Origin: Streptomyces sp. 6-11-2
Lineage (GTDB): Bacteria > Actinomycetota > Actinomycetes > Streptomycetales > Streptomycetaceae
Direction of reading: 5' to 3'
Length of the DNA stretch: 64,000 nt
Assembly: GCF_006540305.1 (NCBI RefSeq)
Contig: NZ_BJOR01000001.1
Span: 3,100,001 to 3,164,000, forward strand
Below are positions 18,894 to 28,254 of this stretch, piece by piece. Under the pieces are notes generated by a model. It ran no database searches, had not been told where the DNA came from, and saw only the letters and a list, made by a program, of their open reading frames with translations. Numbering within the stretch: position 1 is the first letter of the stretch; each line of letters starts with the position of its first letter. The translations under genes were made by a program, and so were the position numbers.

Positions 18894-19871
18894 TCACTCC
18901 GCCTCGCGCAGGTCCAGGCCGATGTCCAGGATCGGCGAGGAGTGGGTCAGGGCCCCGACGGCCAGGAAGTCGACGCCCGTCTCGGCATACGCCCCGGCGT
19001 TCCCCAGGGTCAGCCGGCCCGACGCCTCCAGCAGTGCCCGGCCGTCGACGATGGCCACGGCCTCCTCGCACTCGCCGGGCGTGAAGTTGTCCAGCAGGAT
19101 CAGATCGGCGCCGGCGTCCACGACCTCGCGCAGCTGGTGCAGGGTGTCGACCTCGACCTCGATCGGCACGTCCGGGAAGGCCTCCCGTACGGCCTTGAAG
19201 GCCTGCCCCACGCCGCCGGCCGCCACCACGTGGTTGTCCTTGACCAGGGCCGCGTCCGACAGCGACATGCGGTGGTTCACGCCGCCGCCACACCGGACGG
19301 CGAACTTCTCCAGCGACCTGAGGCCCGGCGTGGTCTTGCGGGTGTCGCGCACGCGCGCCTTGGTGCCCTCCAGGGCGTCCGCCCAGGCGCGCGTGGCGGT
19401 CGCGATGCCGGACAGGCGGCACAGCAGGTTGAGCGCGCTGCGCTCGCCGGTCAGCAGGTCACGCGTGCGCGTGGTGACCGACAGCAGCTTCTGCCCGGCC
19501 TCGACGCGGTCGCCGTCCTCGACGTGCCGCTCGACCTCGAACTCGTCCGTGCAGACCACCGAGAGCACCGCCTCGGCGACCCTGAGGCCGGCCACCACGC
19601 CCGCTTCGCGCGCGGTGAAGTCGCCCGTGGCCACGGCGTCCTCGGGGATGGTCGCGACCGTCGTCACGTCCACGCCGTTGTCGAGGTCCTCCTGGATGGC
19701 GACGTTCGCGATGTCCTCGACCTCGAGGGGGTCGAGTCCGGCGTCCGCCAGGAGCTGGGCGAGCGCGGGGTCGAGCCCGCACTCCAGGTACTCCTCGTCG
19801 GCGTCCGCGCCGCAGGCACAGCCGTCGCCGCAGCCGCCGCTCGGGGCGAGGGGAAGGTCTTCGCTGCTCAC
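18894..19871 (-). CDS. nadC: Nicotinate-nucleotide pyrophosphorylase NadC
   Basis: NadC converts quinolinate and PRPP to nicotinate mononucleotide. The 325-residue protein has the family blocks RDTRKTTPGLR, KDNH and LLDNF. An N-terminal Gly/Cys-rich insert (GGCGDGCACGADADE) is not part of the usual fold and could bind metal. Start choice is open: GTG at 19871 has GGAG 11 nt upstream; GTG at 19880 overlaps the nadB stop as GTGA but its GGAG is too close. It is coupled to nadB. Confidence 0.94.
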   Translation of the reverse strand: MSSEDLPLAPSGGCGDGCACGADADEEYLECGLDPALAQLLADAGLDPLEVEDIANVAIQEDLDNGVDVTTVATIPEDAVATGDFTAREAGVVAGLRVAEAVLSVVCTDEFEVERHVEDGDRVEAGQKLLSVTTRTRDLLTGERSALNLLCRLSGIATATRAWADALEGTKARVRDTRKTTPGLRSLEKFAVRCGGGVNHRMSLSDAALVKDNHVVAAGGVGQAFKAVREAFPDVPIEVEVDTLHQLREVVDAGADLILLDNFTPGECEEAVAIVDGRALLEASGRLTLGNAGAYAETGVDFLAVGALTHSSPILDIGLDLREAE

Positions 19872-19876
19872 TTGTG

Positions 19877-21607
19877 TCACTGCTCCAGAGGACGCGGGGC
19901 CGGGGCCCCGGGGCGGGTCGGGGGGAACTCTGCGGTGTCCGTGGTGTGCACGGCGGGTGTGCCGTCGGGGTTCAGCCGTACGACGATGTGGCGGCGCCAG
20001 TGAGTGTCGTCCCGCTCGGCGCGGTCCTCGCGCCAGTGGCAGCCGCGGGTCTCCTCGCGCAGCCGGGCGGCGGCGACCAGGACGCCGGACACGCACATGA
20101 GGTTCGTGGCCTCCCAGGTGTCGACGCCCGGCTCGGCGGTCTTGCCGTTCTCCTCCAGGGCCGAGCGGGCCTCGGCGTGCAGCCGCTCCAGCTGGTCGGC
20201 GGCCCGGGCCAGCGACGCGGCGGACCGCAGCACGCCCGCCCCCTCGGTCATGATCCGCTGGATCGCGAACCGGGTCTCGGGGGCGAGCAGGGGGTGGGAG
20301 GGCCGCTCGGTGTACGGAACGGGTTCCGGCACGCGCGCGTGCAGGCCGTTCCCCGACCGCTCCCGCGCGATGTCGTCGGCGATGCTCTCGGCGTAGACCA
20401 GGCCCTCCAGGAGGGAGTTGGAGGCGAGGCGGTTGGCGCCGTGCACGCCGGTGCAGGCCACCTCACCGCACGCGTACAGGCCCGGCACGGTCGTCCGGCC
20501 GCGGGAGTCGGTGCGCACGCCTCCGGAGGCGTAGTGGGCGGCCGGCGCGACCGGGACGGGCTCGGTGACCGGGTCGATGCCGTGGGCGCGGCAGGCGGCC
20601 AGGATCGTCGGGAAGCGGTGCTCCCACATCTCGGCGCCGAAGTGCCGGGCGTCGAGGAACATGTGCTCGGTGCCCTGCTCCTGCATCCGCCGCATGATGC
20701 CCTTGGCGACGATGTCCCGGGGCGCGAGTTCGGCCAGCTCGTGCTGTCCGGTCATGAAGCGCACGCCGTCGCCGTCGACCAGGTGGGCGCCCTCGCCGCG
20801 CACCGCCTCGGAGACGAGGGGCTGCTGACCCTCCGCGTCCGCGCCGAGGAAGAGCACCGTCGGGTGGAACTGCACGAACTCCAGGTCGGAGACCTCGGCG
20901 CCCGCGCGCAGGGCGAGCGCCACGCCGTCGCCGGTGGAGACGGACGGGTTGGTGGTCGCGGAGAAGACCTGGCCCATGCCGCCGGTCGCAAGGACCACCG
21001 CGGGCGCGTGCACGGCGCCCACGCCGTCGTGCTGGCCCTCGCCCATGACGTGCAGGGTCACGCCCGCGGTGTGGCCCTCGGCGTCCGTGAGCAGGTCCAG
21101 GACGAGCGCGTTCTCGACGGTGTGCACTCCACGCGCGCGTACCGCCTCGACGAGGGCGCGGGAGATCTCCGCGCCGGTCGCGTCGCCGCCCGCGTGCGCG
21201 ATCCGGCGGCGGTGGTGGCCGCCCTCGCGGGTGAGCTGGATGCCGCCCTCGCCGTCGGTGTCGAAGTGCGCGCCGGTGGAGATCAGCCGGCGTACGGCGT
21301 CGGGGCCCTCGGTGACGAGGATCCGTACGGCCTCCTCGTCGCACAGGCCGGCGCCCGCCACCAGGGTGTCGTCCAGGTGCTGCTCGGGGGTGTCGCCCTC
21401 GCCGAGGGCCGCGGCGATGCCGCCCTGGGCCCAGCGGGTGGAGCCGTCGTCGAGGCGGGCCTTGGTGACGACGACGGTCGTCAGGCCGGCCGCCTCGCAG
21501 CGCAGGGCGGCGGTGAGGCCGGCGACGCCGGAGCCGACGACCACGACGTCCGCCGCGATGGACCAGCCGGGCGCGGGCGCGTGCAGTCGTATGCCTGTGC
21601 TGGTCAC
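19877..21607 (-). CDS. nadB: L-aspartate oxidase NadB
   Basis: NadB oxidises aspartate to iminoaspartate, the first step of de novo NAD synthesis. The 576-residue flavoprotein has the FAD dinucleotide motif [16 protein letters not shown] near residue 24, the ATGGMGQ block, and the HRRR(I)-type active-site arginines ([17 protein letters not shown]). The GTG start overlaps the panC stop by 4 bp (GTGA). NadA, its partner quinolinate synthase, is not in this cluster. Confidence 0.96.
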   Translation of the reverse strand: MTSTGIRLHAPAPGWSIAADVVVVGSGVAGLTAALRCEAAGLTTVVVTKARLDDGSTRWAQGGIAAALGEGDTPEQHLDDTLVAGAGLCDEEAVRILVTEGPDAVRRLISTGAHFDTDGEGGIQLTREGGHHRRRIAHAGGDATGAEISRALVEAVRARGVHTVENALVLDLLTDAEGHTAGVTLHVMGEGQHDGVGAVHAPAVVLATGGMGQVFSATTNPSVSTGDGVALALRAGAEVSDLEFVQFHPTVLFLGADAEGQQPLVSEAVRGEGAHLVDGDGVRFMTGQHELAELAPRDIVAKGIMRRMQEQGTEHMFLDARHFGAEMWEHRFPTILAACRAHGIDPVTEPVPVAPAAHYASGGVRTDSRGRTTVPGLYACGEVACTGVHGANRLASNSLLEGLVYAESIADDIARERSGNGLHARVPEPVPYTERPSHPLLAPETRFAIQRIMTEGAGVLRSAASLARAADQLERLHAEARSALEENGKTAEPGVDTWEATNLMCVSGVLVAAARLREETRGCHWREDRAERDDTHWRRHIVVRLNPDGTPAVHTTDTAEFPPTRPGAPAPRPLEQ

Positions 21608-22626
21608 GAGGCGGCTCCCAGGGTTCCGAAGGTGAGCGGGAGGTTGTCGATCAGCCGGGTCGCCCCGACCCGCGCGGCGACGGCGAGGACGGCCTCGCCG
21701 GTGAAGCCGTCGCCGATCTCGGTGAAGTCGGACGGGTCGACCAGGGCCAGGTAGTCGAGTTCCAGCGGCGGGTCGAGGCGCGCGGCCTCGTCCAGGACCA
21801 GCTGGGCGGCCGCGCGGACGGCCGCCGCGGCGCCCGGGGAGGCCTTGGCGACGGCCGCGGCGTCGGCCGCCGCGCGGGACTCCCCGAGGGCGCTCAGGGC
21901 CTCGGCACGCGCACGTGTGGAGGGCACCTCACGGGCCCGCGCGCGCAGCGCCTCCTGGGCCGCGTGCCGGTCGCGGCCCGCGAACAGGGCCTGGGAGAGG
22001 GCCAGGGCGGTGTACCGCTCCTGCGGGGAGAGGTAGCGGTTGCGGCTGGACAGGGCCAGTCCGTCGTCCTCGCGCACGGTCGGTACGGCGACGATCTCCA
22101 CCCCCATGTCGAGGTCGCGCACCATGCGGCGGATCAGGGCGAGCTGCTGGGCGTCCTTCTGCCCGTACAGGGCCACGTCGGGGCGGGTGAGGTGCAGCAG
22201 CTTGGCGACGACGGTGAGCATGCCGTCGAAGTGCCCGGGCCGGCTGGCGCCCTCCAGGCGTGCGCCCATGGGGCCTGCGGTGATCCTGACCTGCGGCTCG
22301 CCGTCCGGGTAGATCTCTTCGGCGGACGGCGCGAACACGGCGTCGGCGCCCGCCTGCTCGGCCACCTTGAGGTCGGCCTCCAGGGTGCGCGGGTAGCGGT
22401 CGAGGTCCTCGCCCGCGCCGAACTGGAGCGGGTTGACGAAGACGGTGACGATCACGAAGCCCTTGCGGCCGACGCGCTCGCGGGCCGCGCGGATCAGGGC
22501 GGCGTGGCCCTCGTGCAGGGCGCCCATGGTCATGACGACGGCGGTGCGTCCCTGGACCGCGTAGTGGTCGCGCACGTACTCCAGATCGTCCACCGTGGGG
22601 GCGAGTTCGAACATGCGACGGCTCAT
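21604..22626 (-). CDS. panC: Pantothenate synthetase PanC
   Basis: PanC joins pantoate and beta-alanine with ATP. The protein (340 aa) has MGALHEGH (the HIGH-like ATP site), GQKDAQQL, and SSRNRYLSP (KMSKS-like). It is about 50 residues longer than E. coli PanC because of an Ala-rich C-terminal insertion (about 225-290). The ATG overlaps the stop of the DUF2520 gene (ATGA) and its own stop overlaps the nadB start, so three genes are tightly coupled. panB and panD are absent here. Confidence 0.95.
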   Translation of the reverse strand: MSRRMFELAPTVDDLEYVRDHYAVQGRTAVVMTMGALHEGHAALIRAARERVGRKGFVIVTVFVNPLQFGAGEDLDRYPRTLEADLKVAEQAGADAVFAPSAEEIYPDGEPQVRITAGPMGARLEGASRPGHFDGMLTVVAKLLHLTRPDVALYGQKDAQQLALIRRMVRDLDMGVEIVAVPTVREDDGLALSSRNRYLSPQERYTALALSQALFAGRDRHAAQEALRARAREVPSTRARAEALSALGESRAAADAAAVAKASPGAAAAVRAAAQLVLDEAARLDPPLELDYLALVDPSDFTEIGDGFTGEAVLAVAARVGATRLIDNLPLTFGTLGAAS

Positions 22627-23555
22627 CGGTCTTCCCCGTTCTCGGGCAGGTTCGTGCCTCCGGCGAGTACCCCCAGCAGGTCCTCGGCCAGCTCGGGCTT
22701 GAGCAGGCCGTGGGCGAGCGCGCGGTCGGCGGTGGCGCGGGCCATCGCCAGGTAGCCGGCGACGGTCTGCGGGGCGTGCCGGCGCAGTTCGGCGACGTGG
22801 GCGGCGACCGTGCCGGCGTCCCCTCGCGCGACCGGTCCGGTCAGGGCCGCGTCGCCGGAGCGCAGGGCGTTGTCCAGGGCGGCGCCGAGCAGCGGGCCGA
22901 GCATATGGTCGGGGGCCTCGACGCCGGCCTCGCGCAGCAGTTCCATGGACTGGGCGACCAGCGTGACCAGGTGGTTGGCGCCGAGCGCGAGCGCCGCGTG
23001 GTACAGCGGGCGCATCTCCTCGGCGATCCACTCCGGCTCGCCGCCCATCTCGATGACCAGGGCCTCGGCGGCCAGCCGCAGCTCCGCGGGAGCGGTGACG
23101 CCGAAGGAGCAGCCGGCCAGCCGCTGCACGTCCACGGGCGTGCCGGTGAAGGTCATCGCGGGGTGCAGGGCCAGCGGCAGCGCGCCCGCGCGCAGGGCGG
23201 GGTCCAGCACCTTCGCGCCGTACCGCCCGGAGGTGTGCACGAGCAGCTGCCCGGGCCGTACGGCACCGGTCTCGGCGAGGCCCGCGACCAGTCCGGGCAG
23301 GGTGTCGTCGGGGACGGTCAGCAGCACCAGGTCGGATCGCTCGAGCACGTCGGCGGGCGGCACCACGGGTACGTCGGGGAGCATCAGCCCGGCACGGCGC
23401 CTGGAGGTGTCGGAGACCGCGGAGACGGCCACCGGGCGGTGCCCGGCCAGCTGGAGGGACGCGGCGAGGGCGGGGCCCACCCGGCCGGCGCCGACGACGC
23501 CGACGGTGAGCCGTGCGGGGCGGTCCCTGGGGTCTGGTTGTTGGCTACTACTCAC
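22623..23555 (-). CDS. Rossmann-fold DUF2520 protein, possible ketopantoate reductase
   Basis: The 310-residue protein has an N-terminal NAD(P) Rossmann motif ([21 protein letters not shown], from residue 17) and a C-terminal helical DUF2520 domain, the layout of 6-phosphogluconate-type reductases and ketopantoate reductase. It is first in the operon and overlaps panC by 4 bp; M. tuberculosis has the same pair (Rv3603c-panC). I infer a role in making pantoate, since no panE is seen, but this is not proven for the family. GTG start with AAGG 11 nt upstream. Confidence 0.85.
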   Translation of the reverse strand: MSSSQQPDPRDRPARLTVGVVGAGRVGPALAASLQLAGHRPVAVSAVSDTSRRRAGLMLPDVPVVPPADVLERSDLVLLTVPDDTLPGLVAGLAETGAVRPGQLLVHTSGRYGAKVLDPALRAGALPLALHPAMTFTGTPVDVQRLAGCSFGVTAPAELRLAAEALVIEMGGEPEWIAEEMRPLYHAALALGANHLVTLVAQSMELLREAGVEAPDHMLGPLLGAALDNALRSGDAALTGPVARGDAGTVAAHVAELRRHAPQTVAGYLAMARATADRALAHGLLKPELAEDLLGVLAGGTNLPENGEDR

Positions 23556-23752
23556 GCGACGGTGACCTTCCCGTTCCAGTCCGCTCGGGGTACCGGACGA
23601 TTTCTCGTCATGTTAACGCGATCGGTTCCGGGGGCGGTCCGGTCGTCCACAGGCTGTGGGTCGGCCCACAGTGCCGCGGGGCGGCAGACGACGGGCCGCG
23701 GGGCGGGAAATGCGGGTGACCGCCGTGTCCCGGACGCGCGATGATCCGAGAC

Positions 23753-24958
23753 ATGAGTGATACGGCGGAGCAGGACGCACGAGACGTACGGCCCGAAGAG
23801 CGGGTCCCGGACGGGGAGCGGCACAAGCGGCTCCGGGAACGGCGCGCGGCCGCGTGCCGGAGCGCGGAGCGCGTGCTGGCGCGCCCCGCGTTCCTCGGGA
23901 CGCTCCGGGAGCGGCTGGCGCTGCTGGACGGCGCGCGGGAGGTGTACGACCTCGACGAGGCGTCGGACATGTACGGCAACGGGGTCGTCGAGGCCCTGGA
24001 GGAGAAGGTCGCCGGCCTGCTCGGCAAGGAGGCCGCCGCCTTCTTCCCGACCGGCACGATGGCCCAGCAGGTGGCCCTGCGCTGCTGGGCGGGCCGCACC
24101 GGCAACCCGGCGGTCGCGCTGCACGCGCTGGCCCATCCCGAGGTGCACGAGAGGCAGGCCTTCAGCCAGGTCGCCGGGCTGCGGCCGGTGCGGGTGACGA
24201 GCGAGCCGCGCCAGCCGACCGCCGAGGAGGTGCGCACCCTCGACGAGCCCTTCGGGACGCTGATGCTCGAACTGCCCCTCAGGGACGCCGGGTTCCTGCT
24301 GCCCACGTGGGAGGAGCTCCTCGAGCTCGTGGACGCGGCACGCGAGCGGGACTCGGTGGTGCACTTCGACGGCGCGCGCCTGTGGGAGTCCACCGTGCAC
24401 TTCGGCCGGCCGCTGGAGGAGATCGCGGACCTGGCCGACAGCGTGTACGTGTCGTTCTACAAGTCCCTCGCCGGTTACGGCGGCGCGGCGCTCGCCGGGC
24501 CGCGGGAGCTGGTGGAGGAGGCCAAGGCCTGGCGGCACCGGTACGGCGGCAACGTCTTCCAGCAGTTCCCGACGGCGCTGTCGGCACTGGCCGGGCTGGA
24601 GCGGGAGCTGCCCCGGCTGCCGGAGTACGTGCGGCACGCGCGCGTGGTGGCCGCCGCGCTGCGCGAGGGGTTCGCCGCGGCGGGGTTGCCCTGGAGCCAC
24701 GTCCACCCGGCCGAGCCGCACACCCACGAGTTCCAGGTCTGGCTGCCGTACGACGCCGAGGCGGTCGCCCGGACCGCGATCCGGACCGCGGAGGAGACGG
24801 GCACGATGCTCTTCACCGGCGGCTGGGACGCCCCGGCCCCCCGCCTGGCCCGCACCGAGGTCTCCGTCCGGGCCGAGGGCCTGGCCTGGACCGCGGCCGA
24901 CGTGCGAGCAGCGGTCGCCGACTTCACCGCCCGCCTCCCCAAGGAGCTTGACGAGTAA
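23753..24958 (+). CDS. Threonine aldolase-like PLP enzyme (beta-eliminating lyase family)
   Basis: A fold-type I PLP enzyme that probably splits threonine or a related beta-hydroxy amino acid into glycine and an aldehyde. The 401-residue protein has FFPTGTMAQQVAL near 98-110, the PLP aspartate in HFDGARLWES (204-213) and the Schiff-base Lys237 (YVSFYKSLAGYGG). An N-terminal 45-residue basic extension precedes the fold. The ATG at 23753 follows GATGAT by 7 nt, so a leaderless mRNA is possible; an ATG four codons upstream is the alternative. Divergent from the pantothenate operon. Confidence 0.87.
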   Translation: MSDTAEQDARDVRPEERVPDGERHKRLRERRAAACRSAERVLARPAFLGTLRERLALLDGAREVYDLDEASDMYGNGVVEALEEKVAGLLGKEAAAFFPTGTMAQQVALRCWAGRTGNPAVALHALAHPEVHERQAFSQVAGLRPVRVTSEPRQPTAEEVRTLDEPFGTLMLELPLRDAGFLLPTWEELLELVDAARERDSVVHFDGARLWESTVHFGRPLEEIADLADSVYVSFYKSLAGYGGAALAGPRELVEEAKAWRHRYGGNVFQQFPTALSALAGLERELPRLPEYVRHARVVAAALREGFAAAGLPWSHVHPAEPHTHEFQVWLPYDAEAVARTAIRTAEETGTMLFTGGWDAPAPRLARTEVSVRAEGLAWTAADVRAAVADFTARLPKELDE

Positions 24959-25686
24959 CCCACCAGCCCCACCGAGCCGCCTCCACCCGCGGTCCGGACG
25001 ACCACCCGGGACACCACGGGGAACGCCGCCCGTCCCTCGGCTCGCACACCACGTGCCGCCCGCGCACGCCGACCGCGGGCAGCGCGCGGCACGGACGACG
25101 GCCGCGGCGGCGGGGGCGGCTTGGGCCCGGCACGGACGACGGCTGCGGCGACGGGGCGGCTTGGGCCCGGGCAGCGAGCCGGGCGACGGGCCGGCGGGCC
25201 GGGCGGGCCGGAGACAAGCGGCGGGCGTGGGCCGTTCCGCCACGCCCGGCGTCCCGGGTCTGTGCCGGGACACCGCCCAGAACGCCGCCCGTCCCTCGGC
25301 TCGCGCGCACCACTTGCCACCCTCGGGCCCGGCGTGGGAGGGCGCGAGTGTCCGGCGTGGGTGGGTCACCGCGTCGTCGGTCGGCCCTGGGCAGGGCCCG
25401 GCGTCGGCGGACGGTCGGGGGCGGCGGGCGCCGGCGGAACCGCCACGCCAGGCGTCCCAAGACTGCGCCAAGGCGCCGGTACAGGCCCGGCAATCCTGCT
25501 GTTCGCCCCCCCACCAGCCGCTCGCGGGCGGCGGGCGGGGCAGGTGCGGGTGCTGGCCGGGACAGGCGCGGGTGCCGGGCCGGGGCGGGCCGCCGTGCTC
25601 GTCGGTGGGGGTCGGGCCGGGCGTGGGCGGGGCGGTTCTGGGCGGCGGGCGGAAGTGTTGTCAGTGGGGGCGGGCACCATGGGGGC
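24959..25686. repeat. 728-bp gene-free region with decayed GC-rich direct repeats
   Basis: No convincing gene is present; open frames on both strands are Arg/Gly/Pro/Ala-rich shadows. Two copies of a 41-43 bp unit starting GGCACGGACGACGG stand in tandem at 25088 and 25129. A 25-bp block starting GAACGCCGCCCGTCCC occurs at 25021 and 25280 (offset 259), with flanks that also match in part. A third block, CCGCCACGCCNGGCGTCCC, occurs at 25237 and 25441. This looks like a mosaic of old duplications. Confidence 0.6.
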
Positions 25687-26793
25687 ATGAGCGTGCGGAT
25701 CGATATCGCGGGGCTGCGGCCGGAGAGGGTGGCCGTCGTGCCCGCGCCCCTGGCCGAGCTCTGCATGGCGCTGCACGCGCTGTCGGAGCCGGGACACCAC
25801 CCCGGTCTGCAGGGCTGGGTCACCGGCGTCACCGCCCGGCTCGACTCGCACCTGGCCGACCGGATGTGCGAGGCGGACTTCCTGTGGCGGACGACGTTCT
25901 CCGACCTCTTCCTGCCGTGCGCGGGCGTGCCCGGCGGCTCCACGCTCCCGGGCGCGACGCTCGCCGACGAACTGGACATCCTCGACAAGCTGTCCGACGA
26001 GCAGTTCGTGGACGCCGCCCTGGAGTTCACCTGCGCCCTGCCGTACGGCCTGCCGGGCCCGGGACCGCTCGCCGACGCCGGTCTTCGCCGCCGCGCCGTG
26101 GAGCTGGCCGCGGCGCGCGGGCCGCAGCAGGTGCGCTTCACCGAGCGGCTGCTGGCCGACCCGCCGCGCATCAGGGCCTGGCTGCGGCAGTTCCTCGAGG
26201 ACTGCGACGAGGCGTTCTTCGCGCAGACCTGGTCCCGGCTGCGCCACCAGCTCGCGGCCGACACCCGGCACAAGACGGAGCTGCTGCGCCGCAAGGGCCT
26301 GGCCGAGGCCCTTGCGGCGGTGTCCCCGGCGGTGACGCTGGACGAGGCGGGCGGCCGGATCACCGTCGACAAGCTGGGCGAGGGCCGCACGGCCACGGCG
26401 GAGGGCGGCCTGCTGCTCGTGCCGACGAGCCTCGGCTGGCCCCACCTGATGGTGCTGCACCGGTACGGCTGGCAGCCGGTGCTGCACTACCCGGTCGGTT
26501 CCCCGGAGCTCGCCGCCCCGCCCTCGGTGGAGCAGCTGACACTACGGATGACCGCCCTGTCCCACCCGGTGCGGATGCGGCTGTGCCGCAGCCTGGCCCG
26601 CAGCGCGTTCACCACCAGCGAGCTGGCCCAGGTGCACGGCATGACCGCGCCGGAGATATCCCGGCATCTGAGCCTGCTGAAGAAGGCGGGCCTGGTCACC
26701 ACCCGGCGCCGGGGGCGGTACGTGCTGCACCAACTGGACGTCGCGATGGTCGCCCGGCTGGGCAGCGACTTCCTCGAAGGCGTGCTGCGCTAG
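25687..26793 (+). CDS. DUF5937 domain protein with C-terminal ArsR-type HTH
   Basis: The protein (368 aa) has a large N-terminal domain of the DUF5937 type (RIDIAGLRPERVAVVPAPLAELCMAL) and, from about residue 285, a winged helix of the ArsR family (LTLRMTALSHPVRMRLCRSL ... MTAPEISRHLSLLKKAGLV). It is probably a transcriptional regulator in which the N-terminal half senses an unknown signal. No cysteine pair typical of metal sensors is seen in the HTH. Its TAG stop shares the CTAG tetranucleotide with the stop of the facing ATPase gene. Confidence 0.85.
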   Translation: MSVRIDIAGLRPERVAVVPAPLAELCMALHALSEPGHHPGLQGWVTGVTARLDSHLADRMCEADFLWRTTFSDLFLPCAGVPGGSTLPGATLADELDILDKLSDEQFVDAALEFTCALPYGLPGPGPLADAGLRRRAVELAAARGPQQVRFTERLLADPPRIRAWLRQFLEDCDEAFFAQTWSRLRHQLAADTRHKTELLRRKGLAEALAAVSPAVTLDEAGGRITVDKLGEGRTATAEGGLLLVPTSLGWPHLMVLHRYGWQPVLHYPVGSPELAAPPSVEQLTLRMTALSHPVRMRLCRSLARSAFTTSELAQVHGMTAPEISRHLSLLKKAGLVTTRRRGRYVLHQLDVAMVARLGSDFLEGVLR

Positions 26794-27458
26794 TCACCTG
26801 AGCCGGAGTCCGGCGTGCGCCGGGGCCCGTCGAACCGGATGTGCCGGACACCGACCTTCGCCTGCCGCAGCCGTGTCCGCAGCGGGCCCTCGGTGTTGGG
26901 CCGCAGCGTCAGGCCGGCCAGGACGGCGATCCGGTCCGCGGTCTTCGGCACGGTCGAGTGGTCGGTCCACAGGTGCTCGGCGAACTCCGGCTCGCGCAGC
27001 CGCTCGAGGCAGTCGTCGAGCTGCCGCACGGCCCAGCTCTCCCGGCCCGGACCGGAGTTCTTCCCGGCGACATACCCGACAAGGTGCCCGAACCCGCGCT
27101 CCCGCAGCCGCTTCAGAACGGTCTCGCGTTCCGCGAGGAGCGTGAAGTGCCGTACGTCGTGGCCCAGTTCGCGCAGCCGCCCGACGGTCTCGGCGAACTG
27201 ACCCGAGTCCGTGACGGTCATGGGGGCGATCACGACCCCCTCGTGCCGGGTGAGGGCCAGGTCCAGGACCTCCACCACCCCTTGCCGCCAGGCCACCAAG
27301 TCCCTGAAGTCCGCGCGCAGTCCGGGTGGCAGCATGCGGCGCAGGCCGAACCCGGCATGCTCGGGATCGCAGACGACGCTGCCGGGCAGACGGCGCTGGA
27401 TCTCGTGTGCGGTCTGTGTCTTGCCGCCCCCGAAGGGGCCGTTGATCCACAGGAGCAT
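26790..27458 (-). CDS. P-loop ATPase resembling tunicamycin-resistance protein TmrB
   Basis: The 222-residue protein opens with MLLWINGPFGGGKTQTAHEI, a Walker A motif at residues 8-15 in a context close to Bacillus TmrB and related small kinases. Downstream sequence has RERGFGHLVGYVAGKN and a C-terminal basic tail. TmrB gives tunicamycin resistance by binding the drug; whether this one does is unknown, and a small-molecule kinase is equally possible. TAGGGT lies 6 nt before the ATG (27470-27465), a leaderless pattern. Confidence 0.8.
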   Translation of the reverse strand: MLLWINGPFGGGKTQTAHEIQRRLPGSVVCDPEHAGFGLRRMLPPGLRADFRDLVAWRQGVVEVLDLALTRHEGVVIAPMTVTDSGQFAETVGRLRELGHDVRHFTLLAERETVLKRLRERGFGHLVGYVAGKNSGPGRESWAVRQLDDCLERLREPEFAEHLWTDHSTVPKTADRIAVLAGLTLRPNTEGPLRTRLRQAKVGVRHIRFDGPRRTPDSGSGD

Positions 27459-27490
27459 GCGCAGACCCTACCGACGGCCGCGTACGCCGT

Positions 27491-28162
27491 TCAGCCGTGT
27501 CCGCCGGCCCGGACGAGCCCCGTCTCGTAGGCCAGGACCACCACCTGCACCCGGTCCCTCAGCCCCAGCTTGGTCAGGATGCGGCCCACGTGGGTCTTCA
27601 CCGTCGCCTCGGACAGCACCAGCCGGGCGGCGATCTCGCCGTTCGACAGGCCCTGCGCGACCAGGACCATGACCTCGCGCTCGCGCTCGGTGAGCCGCTG
27701 GAGCTCCTTGTGCTGGGGCTCCTTGCCGGCCGTGGGCAGCATCGGGGCGAACCGGTCGAGCAGCCGGCGGGTGGTGGAGGGCGCGACGACGGCGTCGCCG
27801 CTGTGCACGGAACGGATCGCGGCGAGCAGGTCGCCGGGCGGCACGTCCTTGAGCATGAACCCGGAGGCACCCGCCTTCAGCCCGGAGAAGGCGTACTCGT
27901 CGAGGTCGAAGGTGGTCAGGATGAGCACCTTCGGCGGGTCGGGCTCGGAGCAGATGCGGCGGGTGGCCTCCACACCGTCCAGCTTCGGCATGCGCACGTC
28001 CATCAGCACCACGTCGACGGCGGTGGCGCGCAGCACCTGGAGGGCCTCGACACCGTCGCCCGCCTCCGCGACGACCTCCATGTCCGGCTGGGCGGCGAGC
28101 ACCATCCGGAATCCCGTGCGCAGCAGCACCTGGTCGTCCACGAGCATCACGCGGATCGTCAT
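27491..28162 (-). CDS. NarL/LuxR-type response regulator
   Basis: A 223-residue regulator with a receiver domain (VDD at 8-10, phospho-acceptor Asp55 in VVLMDVRMPK, Lys in MLKDVPPG) and a C-terminal LuxR helix-turn-helix (LTEREREVMVLVAQGLSNGEIAARL). It follows its kinase gene by 92 bp on the same strand. The target genes are not evident from the neighbours. Confidence 0.93.
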   Translation of the reverse strand: MTIRVMLVDDQVLLRTGFRMVLAAQPDMEVVAEAGDGVEALQVLRATAVDVVLMDVRMPKLDGVEATRRICSEPDPPKVLILTTFDLDEYAFSGLKAGASGFMLKDVPPGDLLAAIRSVHSGDAVVAPSTTRRLLDRFAPMLPTAGKEPQHKELQRLTEREREVMVLVAQGLSNGEIAARLVLSEATVKTHVGRILTKLGLRDRVQVVVLAYETGLVRAGGHG

Positions 28163-28254
28163 CGGGGTCCTCTTCCGTTCGTCATCGGCGGTTCGGGTGC
28201 GTTCGTCGTCGGCGGGCGGGTGCGTGACCGGGGTCCGCGGGATGTGCGCCGGCG

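Noticed and set aside
25121..25690. 189-codon plus-strand frame before the DUF5937 gene
   Set aside because: Arg/Gly/Ala-rich, falls within the repeat mosaic and has no start signal or recognisable domain.
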